NCBI RefSeq assembly: GCF_032062135.1
Contig: NC_092859.1
Location: 154,163,664-154,227,663 of the forward strand
Length of the DNA stretch: 64,000 nucleotides
Source of the DNA: Pyxicephalus adspersus
Lineage: Eukaryota; Chordata; Amphibia; Anura; Pyxicephalidae
Direction of reading: 5' to 3'
Made by a program: the position numbers and the translations under genes
Notes under the pieces: model-generated
The model's input: the letters and a program-made list of their open reading frames with translations, nothing else
Database searches by the model: none
Told to the model about the DNA's origin: nothing
Shown: one piece after another, positions 1-11,480 of the stretch
How the letters are laid out: each line of letters opens with the position of its first letter
How positions within the stretch are numbered: the first letter of the stretch is position 1

Positions 1-155
1 CCTCCCAGAGGCATTCTTCCTACTGACCACCACATAATATACTGTGAGCTGTGGATATAGGTATTAACGGAGGGGCTCCCTGAGGACATAAAAGTTATTT
101 CAAGGGTTCAAAAATGTTGAAAAGGTTGATAAATATCTGCATTAGTCCCAATAAT
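1..155 (+). repeat. MITE family B, 3' part (cut by window start)
   Basis: This is the right part of a dispersed repeat also present at 22478-22750, 36655-36903 and 57484-57765. Shared landmarks are the phrases about 'ttcctactgaccaccaca', 'gtgagctgtggatatag' and a right end running 'tgttgaaaaggttgataaa'. Complete copies begin near TTTCTCAACC and end near GGTTGAGAAA, which is a terminal inverted repeat typical of a non-autonomous DNA transposon. No coding potential is seen. The superfamily is not certain. Confidence 0.6.
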
Positions 156-189
156 TTATAGATATGCTTAAAGATGGCTCAGGGAGCAT

Positions 190-692
190 GAAACATCATT
201 TTCACCAATGGATTTTGCACCACAGAATTGAACCCCATTGGGAACTCACTTTGAGATCATTACAGAGCACAAGGGGGTGCTCTTTGTGTCTGGAGGAAAA
301 GAAGTTTAAGCTCCGGATAAGGAAGGGATTCTTCACTGTAAGGTCTGTGAAAATGTGCAATCCGCTCCCTCAGGAAGTAGTTTCAGCAACTACTATAGAT
401 TGCTTTAGGGAAAAAGCTGGATGATTTCTGGAAACACAGAATATAACTGGGGATTAAAGCTTTAAAGTAAAGACAACTGAGACCGTTGATCCAGGGAACA
501 TCCGACTGCCTCATGGAATCAGGAAGGATTTTTTTTCCCCTGTTGGAGCAAATTGTACCAGGGTTTTTTTTTGCCTTCCTCTGGTCCAACTATGTCTTAT
601 AGGGTTTTATATCTGGGATATGTTTATTTCCCTAGTGGTTGAACTTGATGTCTTTTTTCAACCTAATCTACTATGTAACTATGTAACTGTTG
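190..692 (+). mobile_element. CR1-clade LINE, 3' end fragment
   Basis: The sequence carries the last codons of a CR1-type reverse transcriptase ORF, readable at about 247-420 as LRSLQ...F(K)LRIRKGFFTVR.V..CNPLPQEVV ending in CFREKAG-stop, followed by the 3' UTR and a tail of 'ctatgtaa' octamers at about 673-690. The same stretch is repeated at 27563-28033 (plus) and, in reverse, at 12619-13505, where more of the ORF is kept. Short octameric 3' repeats are a known CR1 trait. The copy is 5'-truncated, as most CR1 copies are, and is inactive. Confidence 0.8.
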
Positions 693-2018
693 GGGCTGGA
701 GAAGACTTTGACCCATCATCAATACAAGATCTTGGGGGCAATTCTGGAATAAAATGTTATGGCATTGCATAACCCTATCTAAAGAATACCATGGTGAATG
801 TGTGCTGTATTAAAATGTAAAGGGGGTTCAAGGAACTATTACGAAGTGTTTTTTTTTTTTGGTTAACGTATATTCAAGGAATTGCCGTATATTGCCTTAT
901 GGCCCTATATGACCTCAGCAAGACGTTTAACTGAATTCTCAGGATTGTCTCAGGATGGTCCTAACAACCATTCTGTGCACAGAACACACATTTGCCAATA
1001 GAATTAAGAAATTAAGGCACTAAAATGAAGAATAACCAAAAGGTTGAAAGGAAGGTCGTACACCATAACCATGAAGAATGCATTGAAGTGAAGAAGGTAA
1101 ACTCAGCCTGTAAACACTTTTTATGGATGGAACATATGGATAGATGCCTTAATAGGATTCACCCCTCCACCTTTACAGAGTGCCATGATTGGTGAATGTG
1201 CAAACTTTATTTTAAGGATGATCCAATTTCCATTGTACCTGAAGCTCTACAATCAATGTATCAGATCTTGACTTTGTGTATCTCTATAATCTTGTTTTCA
1301 GTTCCTTTCTATGTACTGACACCTGCGATACTTCTTCTTCTTCTTGTGGTTTTGTGAATGAAATGAATGATTACTGGTATGGATGTAGCAGAGGAGAGCC
1401 CTTCACATGAATCAGGTTTTATTTTCCCAGCAGTTTATCGGGAAAGCATAAGACGTCTATTGATTTTGCCAATGGTCTCTTCTACATGAACCTCCAATGA
1501 CAGAGCAGTGCTAATGTGTGTCTGTTGTATCATTACATTCTAGAAGGCAAAGCATAATGTAACAAGGAAGATCATAGATAGGTCATCCGGCACATGGAAT
1601 GGAGAATCAATAGTGTACATAGCTATCATTAGCAATCATGGAGCAGCTCTTCTGCTTTGACTTTATTGGCCTTTTTATGCAGAAGCTAATACTGTACATA
1701 AAATTTGTATTTTGTTCTTGGTAATTACTCCAATATTTTACAAGCAGATTTATTGTTACAATACATAATAAATCTGTTGCTGTAATAAACACAGTTTATT
1801 TATTCAGAAGAAAATAATGTTACATGAATATAGCCATTATTTAGGGACTTGCAAATATCAAACAAGGCAATAGTTCATTGGTCACGGTACAATGGAAATC
1901 TTCATCATTGGCAAGCTGGTAATTTTTATACATTTTAATGAGATGGCTATTGCTTTGGCATTGAATTATTTTATAATTGTGCTGCCAGGGGAAGCGATTA
2001 AAGAGGAACTATACCCAT
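693..2018. other. Unassigned AT-rich intergenic DNA
   Basis: No gene, RNA gene or recognised repeat was found here. Short simple tracts (a TTC run near 1330, a T run near 850) are the only structure noticed. ORFs here are short and lack protein-like composition. Confidence 0.5.
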
Positions 2019-2219
2019 TGGGCTCTTCAAGGCTGGAGAGGATACACTTACATCAGTGAAGCTGGGTGATCCAACAAACCTGGAATAGATTCCTTTAAAG
2101 TAATTTGCTATTTGTTTTAAATCCTGGATCAAGATCCATTCTAGGTTTGCTGGAACACCCAGCCTAACTGATGAAAGTGTATCATCTGAAGCCTTAGAGA
2201 GTTTTATTAAATCAGCCCC
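2019..2219. repeat. MITE family A (GGGCCTGATTTATTAAAGC), copy 1
   Basis: This is a roughly 200-bp near-palindrome. The left half reads 'aaggctggagaggatacact..catcagtgaagctgggtgatcca', and the right half is its imperfect reverse complement ending 'ttattaaatcagcccc'. The same unit recurs at 3110-3309, 24824-24955, 39052-39250, 44356-44571, 56800-57154 and 62994-63198. Palindromic structure, uniform length and high copy number identify a fold-back MITE. The best-preserved copy is at 56800. Confidence 0.75.
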
Positions 2220-2376
2220 ATCGGTGGGTGGCGAGATTTTGCCATGATCAACAGTACATTTGCCCATCATGGCGCAGACTGTGTGAAGTCCTGGCTAGGA
2301 CGCTGCAGCCAAGGAAGGTGCCATCTTTTCCACCTGTTACATTGTATAGTTCAAAATGAACGGCAACCTTTCAGAG

Positions 2377-3048
2377 CAGGGGTGTCAAACTCTGGTCCTG
2401 GGGGCCAAATGGGCCCCCATTGACCCTTTTTTTGGCCCCCAAAATAATCCTAAATATGAACAGCAACTGGCCTGCCGCTGTATTGAAATAGAGCCGCTAC
2501 TACAATTCCCGGCATCACTCGCGCCCAAAGACCAGCGGTAGGCTATGTGTGACTCCGCATTAGACTGTTCTATAGACCCAAATAATGCCTGGAATTTTAG
2601 TAGAGGCGCTATTTCAATGAAGAGGGAGTTCCAGCGACAGGCCACTCATAAGATTTAGCTCGGCATTGGCCGCGTCTGGCATTTCCAGCACTTCCCTTCA
2701 GCTGTACTTTTCCTTGCTACTCCAAGGCATGGACTTGAATGGTTGGATTTTCATAGAAGAATATTGTTATTATTAATGTTAGCCGGTGCAAAAAGGTTAC
2801 CATTGAAATTTAACCCAGAAGGCTACAAATAGAGAAAGAGGCATAGGATATTTTCCTAAATTTCTCTATTATAAGCTTGTTCCAGATTGAATGTGAAGCA
2901 AAACCTCTTTGTTTCCATATGAAAAGGGTTTATATCTAATGTGAAGAAAAAAATTTCCTTAATTTTTTTATTAAATTTCAGGGTTGGCCCGCAACTTTGT
3001 CTAAGTTTTTTATTTTGGCCCTCTGTGTATTTGAGTTTGACACCCCTG
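2377..3048. mobile_element. hAT-type non-autonomous transposon
   Basis: The ends are perfect 20-bp inverted repeats when the flanking AGAGC/GCTCT is included: AGAGCAGGGGTGTCAAACTC at 2373 and its exact complement ending at 3052. The terminal CAGGGGTGTCAAACTC is a widespread vertebrate hAT MITE signature. Immediately inside lie the usual 'gggggccaaatgggccc' and 'ttggcccgcaact' blocks. The 8 bases beside each CAGGGG end match at only 4 positions, so the target duplication has decayed or my boundary is slightly off. No transposase ORF remains. Confidence 0.75.
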
Positions 3049-3109
3049 CTCTACAGCCTTTGTATGGCCACTGGTGATGTAAGTCCTGAGCATGCACAGG
3101 AGATACATT

Positions 3110-3309
3110 GAGCCTGATTTTACAATGATTTGCAAGACTGGATAAGATAGACCTATCATTGGAGAATCTGGGTGATCCAGCAAATTTTCAATAGATTTCA
3201 TAAAATTATCAATCCTTGATCAAATTCATTGCAGGTTTTCTGTGTCACCAAGGTTCTTCAATAATATTCTATCTTCTCCATTCTCCAAAGATTTTAATAA
3301 ATCGGGCCC
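3110..3309. repeat. MITE family A, degenerate copy 2
   Basis: The copy starts 'gagcctgatttta' and ends 'ttttaataaatcgggccc'. Internal 'tgggtgatccagcaaat' and its imperfect inverted partner mark family A. It is more diverged than the other copies. CATTG (left) and CGTTG (right) flank it, compatible with a decayed 4-5 bp target duplication. Confidence 0.6.
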
Positions 3310-4024
3310 GTTGTCCATCGTCAGGATGTGCTGCACCACTGCATGCAGAACCAAGCTCTGCACTACGCAGCACAGCCAATGTACAGTATAGAGCCAAAAC
3401 AAAAAGCCATTATGAGACAATGATTTATTTTTTTGAGACATTTCCCCTCCTGGGGTTTTTTTTTTTGAGTTTAGGTTCATTTTTAGGATTTCTACACCTC
3501 TATATTAGTTTAAAGTTAAACTACAAAATGCTGATTGGCAAACTTTTTGCAGAATCAAATACAATTGCAACACTAAGACATGGAAGATTCTCCACTAGTG
3601 AATGTTTCATTGAATGTTAGATTCACTTCCATATAAATAGACAGAAGATATTGGGTAAAGCTGGTCATGCACCTATTGACTTGTGCATGATCACTCTGCA
3701 AGCAGAAGCACGCCATGCTAATTCTTTAGTCAATATCCTTCCCCCCTTCCAAACCTCCCTCCCTGCACTCATTTCTTAAAAGAACAGGTATTTCCAGTCA
3801 ATGTTTATTCATTTTTTTTGGTCCAGAGTTGTTCATGATTGCCCTTATTTTTAAAAGATTTTTATTAGATTTAGTATTTTTTTAATCGAAATGTATTACC
3901 AAGGTCTGATAGTTGCAGATGAGCAGCTTTAGCTTCTAAATGCTTCCACCTGCCCATCAACACTTTTTCATATTAGTGTACAATGAGCCATGCCAGGACT
4001 AACTGGAGGTCACATCATCCTGAC

Positions 4025-4026
<2 letters not shown>
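3310..4026. other. Unassigned intergenic DNA
   Basis: No gene or clear repeat was recognised. A pyrimidine-rich patch (about 3740-3770) and several T runs are present. The longest ORF (134 codons, overlapping family A) has no recognisable domain and starts inside a MITE, so it is not called. Confidence 0.5.
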
Positions 4027-4069
<43 letters not shown>

Positions 4070-4240
4070 AATAATAATAAAAAACAGGATTTCCTAAAGC
4101 ACCAACATATTATGCAGCGCTGTACATTACATAGTGGTTGCAAATGACAGACAGATACAGACAGTGAGGACTAACACAAATGTTAAGAAAGGACAAACAG
4201 GTTTAATGCCCAGCCCAACAGATGCTTCATAGGAGTCCAA
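4027..4240 (-). mobile_element. L2-clade LINE 3' tail with ATT microsatellite
   Basis: Read on the minus strand, this is the L2 3' end seen elsewhere in the window: 'tcactgtctgtatctgtctg', then a block with 'gtacagcgctg' and 'aatatgttggtgc', then a (TAA)n tail. On the plus strand the tail is the TTA/ATT run at 4027-4078. Equivalent tails lie at 47907-47977, 56991-57115 and about 61590-61734. The copy is severely 5'-truncated. Confidence 0.7.
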
Positions 4241-4639
4241 AGCAGTTTGGGCTTCCCTGGATGGAGATAACGAATGTTCCTGACCATAAGTACAAAATCC
4301 CATAGAGATTTACTAGATTGTTAGAAAAATCTCCAGGAATATAAATTAAATGTATTATGGGGGGAGTAAGTGTTTACCAAGCTTTGCACCAATGGTGGCA
4401 CTGGGTCATGATGGTGATTGGAAATGGATTTGCAGAACTATGGTTCTAAATGAGATCCACCCCCCTTAGCAAACTTATGGTACCCTATTTGAGGTCATAT
4501 GAGTTTTTGTTTAGTTTAGATCTGCGTAAATGGGCAACATTTGCCCCTGGTTTTCACATACCCTGTGCAGGAATTGGGGCACTGAATGTTAACTGATCTG
4601 CTGTGTTACTGTGGGGCAATACAGTGCAAAGACTTTTTT

Positions 4640-4806
4640 CAGGAATGTTATGTGCTAAGCTTTCATTGATCAATGACATGGACTTGGTCTTTACTAATCA
4701 ATGGCATTTATTACATTTACACTGAGCAATGGCATGGGCTAAGCCTTTACTAAACAATGGTATATACCATTCTTCCATGATCAATGCGATGTACTGAGCC
4801 TTTCAG
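4640..4806. repeat. Degenerate short tandem repeat (~30 bp unit)
   Basis: The motif 'ctttactgatcaatggcatg' recurs about five times with heavy divergence (near 4655, 4688, 4715, 4748 and 4780). It looks like an old, decayed minisatellite. Unit boundaries are uncertain. Confidence 0.4.
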
Positions 4807-5566
4807 TTTTGTATACATTTCCATCTCCAAAGATAGTGTGCTCAGCAGTGTAATGATGGAATTACTTGCAGACTTTTATTTTAAGAAAAAGTAGTAAAAT
4901 ACAATGTGCTGTATGCAGGTTTCAAGAAGGAGAGCTTGCATAAGTAATGAGCAAATATGGCTGCCCTGTGTACCTGTATAATGACATATTGTGCATCGAA
5001 TTTTTTTTGAATAAACATTGATAAAAATATTTACACCAAACTGATCTATTTTACATTAAAGCTAAAAACTTAAAAAGCAATTCTCTCCCTGTAGTTGGAA
5101 TATTGAAGATATAGGTGACAGTGAATGCTGACCTTACACCCCCAATTTCTGTAAGTTCTAATTTACTGATATCAGAGGCAAGCCAGAAAACCTGATCTGC
5201 ATACTTTATAGGGATTTGTAACTGTAAAACTACATAAGAATTAACTTGAATTAATTTTTCTGGTTTATTCATTGTTTCCAACCTATATTTCATGCTGTGC
5301 AGTGCATAAAAATGACTAAAGGACGTGAGCATGCATGATTCATAGAAATATTGGATCTTCCAGCCATCCACTTCTATCTATGGGAAGCTTCACCCTTGGT
5401 ATAGTGACTTGGAAGTGTGTAGACTTGGGCAATATGGGCAACCGGGTTGCTAATTGCACCACCTAGATTCATTGCCGCTCTAAAGGTAACATTTCCTAAT
5501 AATGTGTGTGAGTAGGACATGTTTTTACTCACAACTGTCTTCTACTGGAATCTTCTTCTGGGTAGG
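4807..5566. other. Unassigned intergenic DNA
   Basis: AT-rich sequence with no recognised gene or repeat. A 106-codon minus-strand ORF (5051-5371) shows no domain, signal or intron structure that I recognise. Confidence 0.5.
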
Positions 5567-6085
5567 TTACTGTATGACCACAGTGTAGACCTTGGACCAA
5601 GCATTCACAACCAAGGGTTCATAAAACCTAGCTTGTTCCAAAGGTTGCTTGAGATTGCTGGAACTTTGTCTTATTGACCTCCCATGTAATGGTGACTTCA
5701 TGATTCTGTGGCCAATGCCACTTGGCAGAGTCAGTAGCCATTTGGCCGAGTCAGTAGCCACTTGGCCGAGTCAGTAACCACTTGGCAGAGTCAGNNNNNN
5801 NNNNNNNNNNNNNNNNNNNNNNNNNNNNNNNNNAGCCATTTGGCCGAGTCAGTAGCCACTTGGCAGAGTCAGTAGCCATTTGGCCGAGTCAGTAGCCACT
5901 TGGCAGAGTCAGTAGCCACTTGGCAAACACCAAGCCCGTATTAGCCATCTGTGAGGGAAGGGGTGTGTGTGTGACCATCATGGTAGGGTATATTTTTCTA
6001 TTGAGTTCTAATGATTTTAGTAGGGGTTCACCAAGACCTAAAGATTAAATAAGAGGGATTAAAAAAAGTTGAGAAAGTTTGCCTT
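5567..6085 (+). mobile_element. MITE family C with an internal tandem expansion
   Basis: The landmarks are shared with the unexpanded relative at 36952-37208: 'ggttgc.tgagattg', 'attgacctccca', 'ggccaatgccacttggca' on the left, and 'tagtaggggttcaccaagacctaaa' followed by 'gttgagaaagt' on the right. Between them the phrase 'gccacttggcagag' has been multiplied into a 20-bp array (5711-5926). The element is non-coding. Confidence 0.6.
5711..5926 (+). repeat. 20-bp minisatellite inside MITE C
   Basis: Consecutive units follow AGTAGCCACTTGGCAGAGTC, alternating mainly between 'cacttggcagag' and 'atttggccgag' versions. About nine units can be read around a 39-base assembly gap (5795-5833). There is no spacer sequence between units, so this is not a CRISPR-like array. 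Confidence 0.9.
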
Positions 6086-6557
6086 TAAGCTCCATTCAGA
6101 AAAGTAAGAATAATACAGAATATAATATTTTGTATGAATCATAAAGCAAGATCCAGTAGGCATCTGTACTAAGTCTCTTGTAGTCTCTATTTACTAAGCT
6201 CTATTAGCTTAAATAACCAGATATTTATTACAGAAAAAAAGAAATTAACAAATAATCATTAAAGAGAAGCTAAAAAATGATCACACAGACAAAGAAAAAT
6301 CATTCTTTATGCAAAGAGTCCTACATCCATATCCTACACCCTGGCTGGGCTCAGTAGAAAGAAATAGAAGAGAGAGAGATTTGGGGTCTGTAGTCTCTTT
6401 TTATTATAGCCAGGACCCCTTATAACGTTCAGCCACACCCCTTACTCAGGTGTACTCCCACTTCCGGAAATACACTGTTCATATATGCCTGCAGGTATTC
6501 TCCAGTAGATGTCACTGTCGCACTGGGGGGCAAGTCCACTGACTTAGCTGACCAGCA
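6086..6557. other. Unassigned intergenic DNA before gap
   Basis: AT-rich sequence then a short more GC-rich stretch (6400-6557) that runs into the assembly gap. Nothing was recognised. ORFs that cross the gap are artefacts of N translation. Confidence 0.5.
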
Positions 6558-7304
6558 NNNNNNNNNNNNNNNNNNNNNNNNNNNNNNNNNNNNNNNNNNN
6601 NNNNNNNNNNNNNNNNNNNNNNNNNNNNNNNNNNNNNNNNNNNNNNNNNNNNNNNNNNNNNNNNNNNNNNNNNNNNNNNNNNNNNNNNNNNNNNNNNNNN
6701 NNNNNNNNNNNNNNNNNNNNNNNNNNNNNNNNNNNNNNNNNNNNNNNNNNNNNNNNNNNNNNNNNNNNNNNNNNNNNNNNNNNNNNNNNNNNNNNNNNNN
6801 NNNNNNNNNNNNNNNNNNNNNNNNNNNNNNNNNNNNNNNNNNNNNNNNNNNNNNNNNNNNNNNNNNNNNNNNNNNNNNNNNNNNNNNNNNNNNNNNNNNN
6901 NNNNNNNNNNNNNNNNNNNNNNNNNNNNNNNNNNNNNNNNNNNNNNNNNNNNNNNNNNNNNNNNNNNNNNNNNNNNNNNNNNNNNNNNNNNNNNNNNNNN
7001 NNNNNNNNNNNNNNNNNNNNNNNNNNNNNNNNNNNNNNNNNNNNNNNNNNNNNNNNNNNNNNNNNNNNNNNNNNNNNNNNNNNNNNNNNNNNNNNNNNNN
7101 NNNNNNNNNNNNNNNNNNNNNNNNNNNNNNNNNNNNNNNNNNNNNNNNNNNNNNNNNNNNNNNNNNNNNNNNNNNNNNNNNNNNNNNNNNNNNNNNNNNN
7201 NNNNNNNNNNNNNNNNNNNNNNNNNNNNNNNNNNNNNNNNNNNNNNNNNNNNNNNNNNNNNNNNNNNNNNNNNNNNNNNNNNNNNNNNNNNNNNNNNNNN
7301 NNNN
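6558..7304. other. Assembly gap (747 N)
   Basis: Run of N. The true length may differ. Confidence 0.99.
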
Positions 7305-7919
7305 GGTTTGTTGGTACACCTTTGGAATAAATAACATACATAGATATTTATTTATTATGATGTGTATACAATTTTTGCATTTCAAAGTGTTCACCTTCTT
7401 AGAATAATCTTATTATATTTAAACGCCGGGATGGTTTTCTATGCAAAGGTCTATTATATATTTATAGAGTCTTTGGCTCTTCTCAATCATTCCTGCTCCT
7501 CTTATCCCAGCATGTAAGGGACAAGCCAGCCCATAATTGAAGGCTTGTATGAAGACATGTGCACAGTGCTGACTTATGAAGTGGATTACAAGGTCATCTA
7601 TGTGCAGAGAATCAATAAAACCGAAGCAAAGCTCAGCTGTGCAATACAACTGCCTACGAGTCGGCCGTGTCCATGGGATTCACCTAATTAAAGCCACTGA
7701 AGAGTACGCAATACATGCATTCCACACTCACTTCTCACTTATTCACTGTCATTGTTTTTTTATAATTATGCTTGAATTTTTTTTTAGTCTAAAAATACAT
7801 TAATTTACTAGGCATGGAGAGATATAGCCTAAAGATATTCATAAAAGAGAGCTACTATCACATATAAAATACCATCAGACATTCGGTGATACTGACAAAG
7901 TCATTGAGAATGGCTAAAA
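7305..7919. other. Unassigned intergenic DNA
   Basis: No gene or known repeat was recognised between the gap and the 115-bp array. Confidence 0.5.
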
Positions 7920-8790
7920 ACTTCCAACACTGCTAGGTAGTTTCAGAGATTGCTGTGTCCCCCCACCCCTATATATTTCTTTTGCTGTATTACTATGATA
8001 AGCTGTCTTGTTGGCCCCTATATGCAATTTAGACACATCTGGTTAGTGTAAATGCTCGCCATTCCCTTATGTACCCCTTTTTCCTTACACACACACACAC
8101 ACACACACTTCTGGCAGCCAATTACTATGGTGAGCTATCCAGGAATAGGTGGTGGAGGTGTATTTCTGACACTTCTGGTAGTGTCAGGGCTTGACACGCC
8201 CTCCCAATATATTTCTATTGGTGTAGTACTATGATGGGCTGTCCTATTGGCCAATGGGAATGTGTGAAGGTGGTGTACTTCTGACACTTCTGGTAGTGTC
8301 AGGGCTTGACACCCCCTCCCAATATATTTCTATTGGTGTATTACTATGATGGGCTGTCTTATTGGCCAATAGGAATGTGTGAAGGTGTTGTACTTCTGTC
8401 ACTTCTGGTAGTGTCAGGGATTGCCATCCCCTTGCCTCCCCCAATACATTACTATGATGGGCTGTCTTATTGGCCAATAAACAAATATGGTGGAGGTGTA
8501 CTTCTGGCACTTCTGGTAGTGTAACTGCTTGTCACTCCCTTCTGACCTCCTCTTCCCGCCACACACACATTTCTATCAGAATATTACTAATATAAGTTTT
8601 CTTATAAGGATATATATTCTAAATATGTGCAGGGGGTGCACTTCTGATACCGCTAGCTTGCCACTACCTTCCCCTGATATATTAGTAATAATACTATTCC
8701 TGTTTTATTCTGATCAGCTGCCTTATTGGCCTAAAGGAATGTGTGGAGGTCTACTTCAGACTCTTCTGGGTAGTATATGAAGAACAATCA
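7920..8790 (+). repeat. ~115-bp minisatellite, about 7 degenerate units
   Basis: The phrase CTTCTGGTAGTGTCAGGG recurs at 8172, 8287, 8402 and, shortened, 8510, giving spacings of 115, 115 and 108. Each unit also contains 'atatatttctattggtgtatt', 'actatgatgggctgtc' and 'attggccaat'. Weaker units precede (from about 7920, one containing a CA run at about 8090) and follow (about 8640 to 8763). ORFs here are read-through of the array. Confidence 0.9.
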
Positions 8791-10899
8791 GAAAATTGCT
8801 AATCAGATTCTGTCAATCAGGTGGGGCCACATACCCTGTTATAAATCAAATGTGAATGTTATGAGAAAGGAAGAGAAAAAAAGTCAGAGGATCTATATTC
8901 TTAATTGCTTCCCATATAAATCTAAAAGGGCGGTAAATTACTTAAAATTAAAATTCCCAATCCATTTTGGATTGAAAACACACTAAAGGCCCCCTAAACC
9001 TTCTATATTTTCTGAATACAAATTGCATAATGAATGAAATAATGCTAACTGTAATTTTTTTTTTGCAAATACATTTGCAGTACTAATTGTTACCTCTATT
9101 GTGTTTAATAGCCCAGTGCAGGTGGCAGGTTCTCTTTAACAAGACATTGGACTATTAATGTTACCTTTGAATTCACAGGCTTTTCTTGATCGGTTTGTAC
9201 CCCAGTTAAACAGGCGGGAGTTTAGCAATTGTGAACCAAGAAGCTGAGAGTTTCCATATTGATTGTAATTCAGTAAGTGAATATTTGATGATCTCCTGAT
9301 ATTCTTCCTCTTGACACTCACCATGCAGTGGTGGATGTAGCCAACAGTGGGCCCTTGACTTGACCAGAATTGACTTGAGGCTCCATGGCAGAACTGATTT
9401 GCCCCCTTGTGGCTTATGAGGGGGCAAGGCTCTTGTGCAGCTGCACACTTTGCACCATTTCATTTCTGCCAGTGTTACTATAGATGCCCTGGGCACCCAG
9501 GAGGGACACAGATTATGGGGGTTGGATGAAATGGCAATGCTTCTGCCACCACAATCAAGGATGGGTATAAGCAAGCGCTGTGTATATATGTAGCAGGGAC
9601 CCTACATACACCACATTTCAGCTCCCTGCACCTATTAATTTTCTGTTAGTTGGGGCCCCCGGCAATAGCCAAGTTTGCTTGACCTAAAATCGATAGCAAA
9701 GGGGTAAAAGCTATTTATCTTCTGGTGAATACCATGTGATAGAATAATGCCCAAAGTCTGGGCACTAATCCCATGTCATGTTATACAAGAATGTGGGCAT
9801 CATCCAGCCTGAGCTCATGTAAGTATCTGTGTGACTAATTATCTGTGGGGATGGAATCCTCTTGTAGAAGACACATCTGGATCATAGAGAATATATTTCG
9901 ATGACATAGTTTCTCACTCTTCATATTTTTCCAAATTCAGGCAATGCACGTTAGAGAATAGCATAAGTGGGAGGATGGAAATTGGAAAATGAATGTCTCC
10001 AAAATTGAAGCGTTTTAGAAGAAAAGCTCGCTAACAGAGCTGGCTATAGATCAAACAAAATGAATTAAAATGTGACTTCATTCCAGACAGCTTTACTGAC
10101 TGCTGATTTGCTTCAGAAAAATGAGTTGTGTACTCGCCAATGTTATTTTAAATAAATGACTGATGATTTTACATTTTAATTATAGGAAAGACAGTGAGAG
10201 AAGAATGTATTCACTGCAGGGTACTGAACAAACCAGCAAGAGATGAAAGAGGCGGTGAGAAAATTCAAAGGAAGGAGATGTGAGAGCAATCTGTTCCCTT
10301 GCACGTTATAGGCAAAACACAAGATCACCTAAAAATGATCCTGTGGCCATGCTGTGGACATCTAGGTCTGTGCAAAGTATTAGCTAGCCATTCATTTTAA
10401 TAGCCTGTCTACTGCATGCTTTAGGGGTGCAATCAAGGGCACCTATGTGTGCACCACAATGCAGATGTAACCCGGGCCTGAATATAAACCCTCACTGACC
10501 TCTGTAGTTGTAGGAACTGTGGAGCAATTCATCCTCAACCTTTACAGTGACTTACCACCCTACTTGTTATCTATTGTATAAAGCCAACACAGAGCAGACA
10601 CTCACTCTAGCAGGTGAATCTGATCTGCTAAGATGACCTACAACCTGAGGATGAATTGATCCACCTGCAGGTAGTTAGGTCAGTTTTGGTTTATTTCATA
10701 GCTTATTCACTGCTTAATAAAAATGTAAATACTTGATTGTCCACAGCCTAGCATCCTGAATCGAACACATCATTTTGTTTGAGCTCAGCACTGGGAATCG
10801 TGAGCCATTGCACAGGGCAATATTAAAATTAGCTAACAATGGATGTGGTAAGAGTTTCCTTTATTATTAATGTGTCAGTGCCACTTTTTTATACATACC
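8791..10899. other. Unassigned intergenic DNA
   Basis: No gene was recognised. About 9320-9660 has repeat-like, GC-richer texture ('gggccccc', a pseudo-palindromic 'gcagctgcac') that may be an unknown MITE. 9960-10260 reads as even, low-complexity-free sequence that could be conserved non-coding DNA. Neither claim is testable without comparison. Confidence 0.4.
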
Positions 10900-11480
10900 T
10901 GGTTACCAATGGGTGGGCAAGGGCACGTAGTGGGAGAAGCAGCACAGTGTTAGTTTTGAGGTCTGTGGGCATGGGCAGGTAATGGGTGGAGTGATGCCGT
11001 ATTAGTATCGAAAAACCCCAGGGATGGCAAGATGGGCATAGGCAGGTGATGGACTGAGGAGCAAAGTATTAGTGTTGAAAGTTTCTATGGAGAGGTGGAT
11101 AGACATGAGCAGCTATAGGATGAAGTGGTGCAGCATTAAATGTGGGCATGGCCAGGTAATGGGTAGAGTTGCACAGTTTTGGTAATAAAATCTCCAGGGA
11201 TATGTGGTAGGGTATTGGTAGGTAAGCAGCTGGAGCATTGCAACATAAGTGGTGAAAATCATCAGGGAAAGGTGGGCAGGCATGGGCATATGTGTGTGTG
11301 CAGTGGTGCATCAATAGTGGTAAGTAAGTGGAGCAGTGCAGCATTACTAATGCAAATCACTAGGAAGGTCTTGGTTGGCATTGACAGGTTGGGGTTGGAG
11401 TTTTCATTCATTAGTGTTGTGAGCTAGGCAGGCATGGGCAGGAAGTGGGTAAAGTTGTGCAACAATAGTGGTGCTACATT
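10900..11480 (+). repeat. ~65-70 bp minisatellite, highly degenerate
   Basis: The core 'gggcatgggcaggtaatggg' followed by 'tgcagcattagtg' and 'aaaatc..cagggat' recurs near 10967, 11034, 11103, 11142, 11210, 11274, 11372 and 11426. Units are diverged with indels, which implies an old array. Confidence 0.75.

Noticed and set aside
5711..5926. Short regular repeats resembling a CRISPR array
   Set aside because: Units are contiguous with no spacers, lie in a MITE, and the genome is eukaryotic.
6429..7394. 321-codon minus-strand frame
   Set aside because: It is almost entirely N, and the flanks show no protein similarity.
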